From Isotricha intestinalis (lineage: Eukaryota > Ciliophora > Litostomatea > Vestibuliferida > Isotrichidae): DNA of 21,330 bases. Shown piece after piece: positions 1 through 7,039 of this stretch. The stretch is taken from NCBI GenBank assembly GCA_023807065.1, contig JAJJLU010000717.1, positions 1-21,330 of the forward strand. The letters run 5' to 3'. The notes below the pieces were generated by a model. It saw nothing but the letters and a program-made list of their open reading frames with translations. It had not been told where the DNA came from and did not search any database. How positions within the stretch are numbered: position 1 is the stretch's first letter; each line of letters starts with the position of its first letter. A program made the translations under genes and the position numbers.

Positions 1-153
1 TACCTCCTGGTACATTTTGTCTTACACATGTCATTCCGTTCCAAACTAATCCTGTAGGACATTGTCTACCTCCTGGTACATTTTGTCTACCTCCTGGTAC
101 ATTTTGTCTTACACATGTCATTCCGTTCCAAACTAATCCTGTAGGACATTGTC
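1..153 (-). repeat. Tandem 66-base module, two identical copies plus a 21-base partial copy
   Basis: Positions 1-66 and 88-153 are identical, and 67-87 repeats the first 21 bases of the unit. Each unit encodes 22 residues on the minus strand ([12 protein letters not shown] followed by [10 protein letters not shown]). All lengths are multiples of three, so the frame is kept. Identity between copies points to recent duplication or conversion. The window ends inside this array, so total copy number is unknown. Confidence 0.9.
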
Positions 154-1486
154 TACCTCCTGGTTTACCTATTTGGATTCCTGGTTTACCTGGTTTTCCT
201 GGTTTACCTATTTGGATTCCTGGTTTACCTGGTTTTCCTGGTTTATCTATTTGGATTCCTGGTTTACCTGGTTTTCCTGGTTTACCTATTTGGATTCCTG
301 GTTTACCTGGTTTTCCTATTTGGATTCCTGGTTTTCCTGGTTTACCTATTTGGATTCCTGGTTTACCTGGTTTTCCTGGTTTAACTTTATTTCTATTTTC
401 TCCCAAATTGTTTATTTTTTTTACATTATTCATTATTTTATTCATTAAATCTTTTGTGATTGGTTTGCCTTTTTTTTTATAATCTTTTATTATTTCATTC
501 CCTATTTTTCTTAAATCTTCTTTTGAAAGTTTTTGATTTTTTATTCCCAATTTCTCTTTAATTTGGTCAATTTGTTTTTTCATTTTTTCTAATTTTTCAG
601 GATTTTTTTTTATTCCATCCTTAATGTGCTCTTTTCCTTTAAATTTGATTCCTTTTTCAACAATATTGTTTATTCTTTTTACATTATTCATTACATTATT
701 AACTAATTCTCTTGTGATTGGCTTTCCTTTTTTTAGATATTCTTTTATTATTTCATTCCTTATTTTTTTTAAATCTTCATCTGTAAGATGTTTTTTCCCT
801 TTTAATCCCAATTTTTCTTTTATTTTCTCAAACTCATTTTTCATTTTTTCTATTCTTTCTTTATTTTTCTCTTTGTCAGAAGGACCAGGTTGAGGTTGTG
901 GTTGAGGTTGTGGTTGAGGCTCTGGTTGAGGTTGAGGTTGTGGTTGAGGTTGAGGTTGAGGTTCTGGTTGTGGTTGAGGTTGAGGTTCTGGTTGTGGTTG
1001 TGGTTGTGGTTGAGGTTCTGGTTGTGGTTGAGGTTCTGGTTGAGGTTGTGGTTGTGGTTGAGGTTCTGGTTGTGGTTGAGGTTCTGGTTGAGGTTGTGGT
1101 TGAGGTTCAGGTTCTGGTATAGGTTGTGGTTCAGGTTCTGGTATAGGTTGTGGTTCAGGTTCTGGTATAGGTTGTGGTTCAGGTTCTGGTTGAGGTTGTG
1201 GTTCTGGTTGAGGTACTGGATCATCGAAGATTGGAATACATTGTTTTGTATTTTCATCTAAAACTTCACCAATGGGACATCCTTCTTCACATTGTTTTGT
1301 TTCTGGATTATAATAATCTCCTTCTTGACATATTTCACAATAGTTTGTTTGTTCATTATAATATTGGTTTTGTTCACATACTGCTTCGCATAATTGAGTT
1401 TCTTCATTATATACTTCATATACTTGACATTCAGGTGTTTGTGTTAATATTATTGAAATTAACAATAATAATAAAAATCTTTTCAT
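1..1486 (-). CDS. Secreted repetitive mosaic protein (Cys-rich / Pro-Gln-Glu / helical / collagen-like), partial
   Basis: I recognise no named family. The frame is open from the ATG at 1484-1486 to the left edge (495 codons, no stop), so the C-terminus is missing. Order of regions: residues 1-16 form a signal peptide (MKRF followed by a Leu/Ile run); residues 20-83 hold eight cysteines with strikingly regular spacing (C-x12-C, separated by 2-3 residues, four times) and a recurring YN-E-x-T pattern before cysteines; about 88-200 are Pro-Gln/Pro-Glu dipeptides; about 201-365 contain two copies of a charged, probably helical module (each has KGKPIT and a NNVK-INN end); about 366-443 are collagen-like KPGKPG blocks interrupted by IQIG; the rest are Cys modules with the core [12 protein letters not shown]. 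The build suggests an extracellular, surface or cyst/lorica-type structural protein; that role is inference. The many plus-strand open frames here are by-products of the repeats. Confidence 0.8.
   Translation of the reverse strand, partial: MKRFLLLLLISIILTQTPECQVYEVYNEETQLCEAVCEQNQYYNEQTNYCEICQEGDYYNPETKQCEEGCPIGEVLDENTKQCIPIFDDPVPQPEPQPQPEPEPQPIPEPEPQPIPEPEPQPIPEPEPQPQPQPEPQPQPEPQPQPQPQPEPQPQPEPQPQPQPQPEPQPQPQPEPQPQPQPQPQPQPEPQPQPQPQPQPGPSDKEKNKERIEKMKNEFEKIKEKLGLKGKKHLTDEDLKKIRNEIIKEYLKKGKPITRELVNNVMNNVKRINNIVEKGIKFKGKEHIKDGIKKNPEKLEKMKKQIDQIKEKLGIKNQKLSKEDLRKIGNEIIKDYKKKGKPITKDLMNKIMNNVKKINNLGENRNKVKPGKPGKPGIQIGKPGKPGIQIGKPGKPGIQIGKPGKPGKPGIQIDKPGKPGKPGIQIGKPGKPGKPGIQIGKPGGRQCPTGLVWNGMTCVRQNVPGGRQNVPGGRQCPTGLVWNGMTCVRQNVPGG
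159..384 (-). repeat. Collagen-like coding minisatellite (39-base unit with 30-base variants)
   Basis: The plus strand shows repeated blocks of ggtttacct, ggttttcct and atttggattcct. The commonest order gives a 39-base unit; some units lack one 9-base block. On the minus strand this reads as [13 protein letters not shown]. Every third residue is Gly only within the KPG runs; the IQIG insertions break the triplet, so any triple helix would be interrupted. Confidence 0.85.
886..1222 (-). repeat. Pro-Gln / Pro-Glu dipeptide coding repeat
   Basis: About 112 codons made of the six-base steps ggttgt, ggttga and ggttct (plus strand), read on the minus strand as alternating Pro with Gln or Glu. Near 1118-1190 a 24-base higher-order unit coding PIPEPEPQ occurs three times. 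Such stretches usually act as stiff extended spacers. The long plus- and minus-strand open frames in other frames here (low-complexity Leu/Arg, Val/Glu or Asn/Leu) are artefacts of the repeat. Confidence 0.85.
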
Positions 1487-2572
1487 TTTTTATTTATAAA
1501 AATTTTTCATATTGGAGATTTATATTGGATTCAAATTTTTTATAATATTTTTCTTTTTAATCGCCCTCATATAATTCTAATTTTGTTTTGATTAAGATTT
1601 TAATTAAAAAACAAAGAAGATTCAATTAATAAAGTAAATAAAAGATGTACATTTTTAATTTACTTTATTTAAAAAATTATAAAATCATTCTTTTAGTATT
1701 TTATCATAAAGATACAAAATTAAATTATCTGTTTCCTTTTTTTTAATTTTAATTTTTTTGGTAGGGATATCCTATTATTTTAGAATAAATAAAATATATT
1801 GTTTGATTAAAAAAATATTTCAAAAAAATAAAAAATATAGTGTTTTTGTGGTAATCTTATATTTCAATGATTCATTAAATTTATTATTTTATGCTTTTTA
1901 ATTAATTATTTTATTAAAATTAAAAAATGTATTTTTCTCCAAAAAAATAGATTTAAAATAATAATTAACTGAATAATATTTATTTAATTTCTTTATTTAC
2001 ATTGATTAAATATTAACTCATTTCATATATTTATATTATTTACGTTAAACCCGAAAAAAACCTTTTTTTAAAATTACTTTTTTACAAACTCCTCTTTTTT
2101 TAATTTGTTTTGAAATATCACTTTCATTTATTATATTTTTTAAAAAATTTTAAAAATAAATGATATTCAAAAGTCCATAAATTAATTTAATTTATTTATC
2201 AAATAATACAAAATATTTGCATCAAAGATATATTTAAAAAAATTTTTATTTTGTGTGTTAGTATTATGGGAGTAGAAAATAAAAGAAAAAATATTACTAA
2301 TTTCAAAAACAAATAAATATTAATATTCTCAATTAAAGAAATATATCAAAAAATAAAAATAATATTATTCTTTTTATCACTATCATTAATATTTACTGAA
2401 ATTACTGAATGTAAAGTATAAGAAGCATGTAATAAGGAAAAAGGAGAATATATAAAATTATGTAAAAAAATGAATGTCGGAAAGAAGAAAATAACTTATA
2501 TTAAATATATAAAGAATTAAATATATTATCTAAAAATTTAATTTACATACCTAAAAAACTTATTAAATATAT
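1487..2572. other. AT-rich spacer upstream of the secreted mosaic gene
   Basis: This stretch lies upstream of the mosaic gene and downstream of the TTLL gene, both on the minus strand. It is almost entirely A and T with long homopolymers. No tRNA-like structure, tandem repeat or intact gene is visible. The only coding-like piece is the decayed frame at 2266-2520, listed separately. It must hold the promoter of the mosaic gene, but I can name no specific element. Confidence 0.6.
2266..2520 (+). pseudogene. Possible decayed secreted Cys-containing protein
   Basis: From the ATG at 2266 one frame reads to 2520 but is stopped by TAA at 2314 and 2419. Between the stops it encodes a hydrophobic run (IILFFLSLSLIF) followed by TEITECKV, then after the second stop EACNKEKGEYIKLC. 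The hydrophobic run plus TEC resembles the signal peptide and first cysteine (TPEC) of the mosaic protein at 1486, on the opposite strand, so this may be a broken, inverted relative. The match is short and could be chance in AT-rich DNA. No intact start directly precedes the hydrophobic run. Confidence 0.25.
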
Positions 2573-4474
2573 TTAATTTAAATTACATAATAATTCCCAT
2601 AAATTTTCATTATTATCATAACCACCTACAGGAAATGGATTTTTTTGCATTTCTTTTCTACTTTCTTCATTTAAAATAAATACTTCATCTAAAGTTAATT
2701 TAAAAGCATCATCAATCATTCTAGGAATTAATTGTTGAATTAAAGGTGAGCTAATTTCTAATCCAGGATTAGTATTTATTTCTAAAAGATAAGGTTTATA
2801 ATTTTCATCAAACATAAAATCATATCCAAAAATTTCAAAACACATTTTTCTTTCTTTTGGATTTATTTTATTTTTAACACTTTTCATTGTTAAAATAATA
2901 ATATCTTTAACATCAGGAAGAAGATGATATTTAACACTAATTTTATTATTAAAAGATTTTTCAAAATCTGAAAATGAAATTTCATTTCCTATTTCAAATT
3001 TAGCAAAATTTTCATTGTGTTTTTGAACTGAATAATTAGTTAAATGTACATAAGAATTTTTACTATTAACATCATATTCTGCTGAAGTTGCTTTAAAATG
3101 ACCTTCTTTAAATATATATACTTCAAAATTAAAAGTTAATAAAACCCATATTCTCATATCACATTTTCTTCCTTTATAACATAAAGGTTTTTCTATATAT
3201 TTTTGAATGATAACTATACTATTTTGATAAGTTTCAGGAAGAACTTTTTTATTTAAATCTTTTTTATTTGTATTATTCTTATTTTCTTCATTAGAATTTT
3301 TTATTTTTGAAAGAGAAGGTAAAATATTATTTTTATGTAAAGAATTATTATTATATTTATCATTTTCTTCTTTATCATCAATTTGTTCTTGAGTGACATT
3401 TTTAAAAAATTCTTTTTTTAATCCTTTATAAAAGTGTTTAATAATACTTTCAATTCCTAATAAATTATCACTAATTTTAATACATCTTCCTCTATTTAAA
3501 TCAATAGCTTTAACTAACCATAAATTTCTTCCTGCATAATGAGTATTTGGAATATAAAAATTAGTTCTGTGACCAATTTTTCCTTTAGGTTCAATAATAA
3601 ATATATCTCTATATTTTTGATAAGTAGTTTTAATATTAATATATTTTTCAATGTTATTAAAAACATTAACGAAACAATTCCAATCTCTAATATATTTATC
3701 TCCTTCATATTGAAGTGGAAAAGTGACTGGAACAAAAGATAATATATCTTTATTTTTATTTTCACAATATGACATTAAATTTTCAAATAATAATAATTTA
3801 TTTGAAAGTTCTCTATGTTTTTCAAAATGATTTGTCATTTCTTTCATATTTGCAGGTCTATGTCTACTAAATTGAGAAAAATTAATTTTTTTAGAATAAT
3901 GAGACCAAAGTAAATTTGGATATTCAAAATGATCAGAATAAGAAATATCTTTATCATATAATTTCCATTGTTTTCTTTTTTGTAAACATTGTTCAATAGA
4001 TTCACTTGAATTACCAGAATGAAAAATATAATATGTATATATATTTGTATTATTCTTTAATTTTTCATCATTTTTATTTTTTATTTCTTCTCTTTTTTGA
4101 TTTTGCATTACACATTCTAAACTAAATGATTGCTTTATTAAGTCTAATCTTTCCATTGAATTTTTTTTGTGTTTGTGAAGCTCAAAATAACGTCTTTGCT
4201 TTTCTTTTTCTACTTTTTCACTCATTCTTTTTACTAATTCTAAATTTCTTTTTTGCCATTTTGAAATTACGTTTTCTTTTATAATTGCTATTTTATTTTC
4301 TGGAATCGTCTTTTTATTTAGTTTTATTGGAGGAAGAAATTTTTTGGAAGAATATACTGTTTTTTCTCCTTCATTTTCAATTGTATTTAATTTACTACTT
4401 GTATTGTTTATTAGTAAATAATCTTGATTAGTATTTCCGTTTAATGAAACTAAATTTGTTTTTCCTTTAATCAT
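2573..4474 (-). CDS. Tubulin-tyrosine-ligase-like (TTLL) protein
   Basis: 633 residues with a C-terminal TTL ATP-grasp domain (about 290-600). TTLL enzymes ligate Tyr, Glu or Gly to tubulin tails or other proteins; the amino acid used cannot be told here. Signature pieces: NLWLVKA (K322, likely nucleotide-binding) with NRGR at 327-330; QKYIEKPL at 424-431; KCDMRIWVLL at 437-446; HLTNYSVQ at 477-484; GYDFMFD at 550-556; and LLEINTNPG at 563-571 with the metal-binding Glu and Asn. An Asn/Lys-rich insert (about 365-415) splits the domain, as low-complexity inserts often do in AT-rich protists. Residues 70-135 are a charged, probable coiled coil. The start is the first ATG; the stop is TAA. It is divergent from the hydrolase at 5295. 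The catalytic residues look intact, so an active enzyme is likely. Confidence 0.9.
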   Translation of the reverse strand: MIKGKTNLVSLNGNTNQDYLLINNTSSKLNTIENEGEKTVYSSKKFLPPIKLNKKTIPENKIAIIKENVISKWQKRNLELVKRMSEKVEKEKQRRYFELHKHKKNSMERLDLIKQSFSLECVMQNQKREEIKNKNDEKLKNNTNIYTYYIFHSGNSSESIEQCLQKRKQWKLYDKDISYSDHFEYPNLLWSHYSKKINFSQFSRHRPANMKEMTNHFEKHRELSNKLLLFENLMSYCENKNKDILSFVPVTFPLQYEGDKYIRDWNCFVNVFNNIEKYINIKTTYQKYRDIFIIEPKGKIGHRTNFYIPNTHYAGRNLWLVKAIDLNRGRCIKISDNLLGIESIIKHFYKGLKKEFFKNVTQEQIDDKEENDKYNNNSLHKNNILPSLSKIKNSNEENKNNTNKKDLNKKVLPETYQNSIVIIQKYIEKPLCYKGRKCDMRIWVLLTFNFEVYIFKEGHFKATSAEYDVNSKNSYVHLTNYSVQKHNENFAKFEIGNEISFSDFEKSFNNKISVKYHLLPDVKDIIILTMKSVKNKINPKERKMCFEIFGYDFMFDENYKPYLLEINTNPGLEISSPLIQQLIPRMIDDAFKLTLDEVFILNEESRKEMQKNPFPVGGYDNNENLWELLCNLN

Positions 4475-5294
4475 TCTTTATATTAAATATTAAAAAAACA
4501 GAATAACAAAATTAAATTTATAAAAAAAATATCATTTATCAACTCTAGAAAATGAATTGAAATATAAATAAAAAATAAAAACATTTTTCAATATTTTAAT
4601 GAAAATTTATGAATTAAAATTATATGATTAATATTTTGAAGAAAAGACTAAAAGTACAAAACTAAATAAATGATTACAAGAGAAAAAAAGTCTTGAATCA
4701 TTTCTCACTAATGGGGTATATGTTCCTTGGAATAGAATAGCTAGGTGTCAGATATATTAGGTGAAATCATTGATGGCAATCCTATATTTCCTAGAAGAGA
4801 ATGTTGAAACCTATTTATTAATTCGTATTGAGAAATTCTTGGGATTTATATCAAGAATATGTTAATGAATTTTATAGTAATCCTATTGATCAAGGAATGT
4901 AATTATTAATCTCAATTTTGAAAAGGAGTTTATGCTGAAGTGATAAAAAATTTACTCATAAATTTATGAAAATTACACTTGATATGGATCTAATTAAAGA
5001 CTTAATGGACATTATATTTTTAAATATCACAATTTTTAATAGAATTTAGATGAAAAAGAAATTGAAATGAATTGAGATAATGAAAATCAAAAAAAATTTT
5101 AAGGATAATATTATATATTTATATTAATTTATAGAAATATTTCGAAATAATTTGATCTTTAACTAATTTACTTCTTTAATAAATTAAACAAAAATTCATG
5201 ATTAAGTTATTAATTTCCTTTCAAAAACATGAAATTGATATTAATATTTTATTTAAAATTAAATAAAGAATTGATTTAAATAAAAAATACAAAA
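4475..5294. other. Divergent spacer between TTLL and hydrolase genes
   Basis: This 820-base region separates the 5' ends of two divergent genes and so should contain both promoters. Its flanks are plain AT-rich DNA. The middle (about 4683-5060) is visibly richer in G and C and looks like broken coding sequence, listed separately. No RNA gene or tandem repeat is visible. Confidence 0.6.
4683..5060 (+). pseudogene. Remnant of an unidentified protein-coding gene, broken in all frames
   Basis: No frame is open for long, but coding-like runs follow each other on the plus strand in different frames: KKSLESFLTNGVYVPWNRIA from 4683; SDILGEIIDGNPIFPRREC at about 4749-4805; NSWDLYQEYVNEFYSNPIDQ at about 4839-4897; then KKFTHKFMKITLDMDLIKDL around 4946-5005, and LDEKEIEMN near 5046-5070. 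Use of Trp, Pro, Gly and Arg is unlike the neighbouring spacer DNA. I do not recognise the family. The pattern suggests a gene disabled by several indels and stops rather than an intron-containing gene, because frame changes are close together and lack clear GT-AG borders. Confidence 0.45.
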
Positions 5295-6308
5295 ATGTCA
5301 TTATCAATAGAATCAATAACAACAAGTCCAATAGATGAAAATTTAAAAAGTAAGGCTCAACTTTTGGAAAAGAAATTATTAAAATTTTGTAATCTCGAAG
5401 AATTGTATTACGAAGATATTCCATTAAAATCAAATCCTCAAATATATCATCATACACTTCGTTCAAAATTTAATCCAGAAAAGCCAACATTTATACTATG
5501 TCATGGTCACGTAGGCTCATCCACAAATTTCATATCATTAGCAAAGTATTTATTACCAAGATATAATTTATTTATTCCTGATACAATAGGAACAGCATTA
5601 TCATCACGTCCAAATAATATAAAATTTACATCATCTGAACAAAGTATAAATTTTTTCATTGATATACTTCATGAATTTATTTTATCATTAAATTTACCTA
5701 ATAAATATTTTATAGGTGGTCATTCATTAGGAGGATTATTTGTAGCAAATTATTCATTAAAATATCCAGATAATATAGAAAAAGTTTTATTATTATCTCC
5801 AGCAGGAATTTCTGATGTTAAATTATATGGAGGAAATATACATAATGAAAGTGGATTTTTTAGAGGTATTTTATTAAAATTATTTTGGTGTGTAAAATGC
5901 TGTGAACCAACTATTCAAAATGTATATAATAATATATTGTTTAGACCTATGTTTAAATTGTCTTTAAGAAAAAGATATGATGTTTCAAGTGAATTAAATG
6001 AAATATTTTCTCAATTAACTGAAATTGCAATGGAATATCCTAATGATTTGGATAAAAGTTTATTCTATGTTTTTGATTATCCTTTTCCTTCAGGTGCAAT
6101 TCCTGCTGAAAGGAAATTACTTGAAGAAAGTAATTTAAAATATGTTATTTGTTTTGGAGAAATTGATTGGATGGATCAATGTGGAAGTAGGAGACTTGAA
6201 GAAAAATGCCCTCAAAGATTTAAAGTTTATACTATTAGTAAAAAAGGACATAGGTTTGCTTTAGAAAATCCTAAAGAAACTTTTGATGTTATTTTACAAA
6301 ATTTTTGA
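5295..6308 (+). CDS. Alpha/beta hydrolase, ABHD4/ABHD5-like
   Basis: 337 residues covering a single alpha/beta-hydrolase fold. Visible elements: oxyanion-hole segment HGHVG at 70-74; nucleophile elbow GGHSLGG at 141-147 with Ser144; the candidate catalytic Asp in CFGEIDWMD (D291 or D294); and catalytic His319 in KKGHRFALENP near the C-terminus. The order and the C-terminal segment (IPAERKLLEE..., then FG..D..D) resemble the ABHD4/ABHD5 family of lysophospholipid and N-acyl-phospholipid hydrolases and lipase co-activators. Human ABHD5 lacks the nucleophile Ser; here it is present, so a working (phospho)lipase or esterase is expected. The HxxxxD acyltransferase motif seen in some relatives is not matched (Glu at that place). 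No signal peptide or membrane span is evident, so it is probably cytosolic or lipid-droplet/membrane associated. Stop is TGA. The exact substrate is unknown. Confidence 0.88.
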   Translation: MSLSIESITTSPIDENLKSKAQLLEKKLLKFCNLEELYYEDIPLKSNPQIYHHTLRSKFNPEKPTFILCHGHVGSSTNFISLAKYLLPRYNLFIPDTIGTALSSRPNNIKFTSSEQSINFFIDILHEFILSLNLPNKYFIGGHSLGGLFVANYSLKYPDNIEKVLLLSPAGISDVKLYGGNIHNESGFFRGILLKLFWCVKCCEPTIQNVYNNILFRPMFKLSLRKRYDVSSELNEIFSQLTEIAMEYPNDLDKSLFYVFDYPFPSGAIPAERKLLEESNLKYVICFGEIDWMDQCGSRRLEEKCPQRFKVYTISKKGHRFALENPKETFDVILQNF

Positions 6309-7002
6309 AATTTTTTCCATATTTATATTTAAAATAATTTAATTTATCAAACACTTCGAAACATATTATTTAGAATTTCTATTTATCCTAAAATCTCTTA
6401 TCTTTTTTTGAATTAGTTTTTATTCATTCTAAAACAATGATTTCTTTTTTTAAAAATATTTAAATCTAAATTTACATTTTTTCTTCGTCCTAGATATCAT
6501 CATTATATTTAATATTAAGTCAACAATCATAAAATATTCAAACAAATAAAATGCTTAATATTATTTTTTAATTTGGTTAAAATATTTATTTAATATTTTT
6601 ACTTTATTTTTAATATTTATCATTTCTTCTTTTTAAATTAAATTTGATTAAAGGAATTTAAGCAGACAACCTTTTCTTTATATTTTCATCTTTTTTTTTT
6701 CAATTATTATTATTTTTTTCTTTTATATCTTAAGTTTTTATTTATTTAAAGAAAAAAATATAAGAAAAGTATAAAGGAATTTTCTTCATTTAGTGAAAAA
6801 AAGAAAAATTTATATTATTTTTTATTTTTTAAAAAAGTAAAATAATCAAAATTAAAAAATTAGAGATTCTTAAAAAAAAGATAAAATATTCCTGATTTCT
6901 TAAAATAATAAATTCTATATTAAAAATAATATTCTATATAAAAGAAAAAAAATAATTGAGTTAAATGAATATAATTATAAAAATTGGTAACAATAAAAAA
7001 GA
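6309..7002. other. AT-rich spacer upstream of the PKG-like kinase
   Basis: About 690 bases of A/T homopolymer-rich DNA between two co-directional genes. I see no coding remnant, RNA gene or repeat array. It must contain the 3' end signals of the hydrolase and the promoter of the kinase. A short upstream open frame sits at its right end (6965-7039). Confidence 0.6.
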
Positions 7003-7039
7003 ATGGGAAATATATGTTGCAATAATAATCCAAAAATAA
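6965..7039 (+). promoter_or_regulatory. Possible upstream open frame overlapping the kinase start
   Basis: An ATG at 6965 opens a 24-codon frame ending with TAA at 7037-7039, out of frame with the kinase ATG at 7003 and overlapping it. If the transcript starts upstream of 6965, ribosomes would meet this ATG first and could reduce kinase translation. It may instead lie outside the mRNA; the 5' end is unknown. Confidence 0.2.

Noticed and set aside
1..384. CRISPR-like or spacer-separated repeats at the left end
   Set aside because: Repeat units are contiguous, in multiples of three, and read as one protein on the minus strand; the genome is eukaryotic.
149..448. Plus-strand 99-codon frame rich in SWFTYLD
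   Set aside because: It is the antisense reading of the collagen-like repeat of the minus-strand gene.
850..1261. Long low-complexity open frames on both strands (Leu/Arg, Val/Glu, Asn/Leu rich)
   Set aside because: They are alternate readings of the six-base Pro-Gln/Pro-Glu repeat, which lies in frame with a signal-peptide gene.
3514..3765. Overlapping 83-codon minus-strand frame inside the TTLL gene
   Set aside because: Out-of-frame shadow of the TTLL coding sequence with no features of its own.
5221..5466. Minus-strand Leu-rich 81-codon frame
   Set aside because: Antisense shadow of the hydrolase start; hydrophobic by virtue of AT-rich antisense codons.
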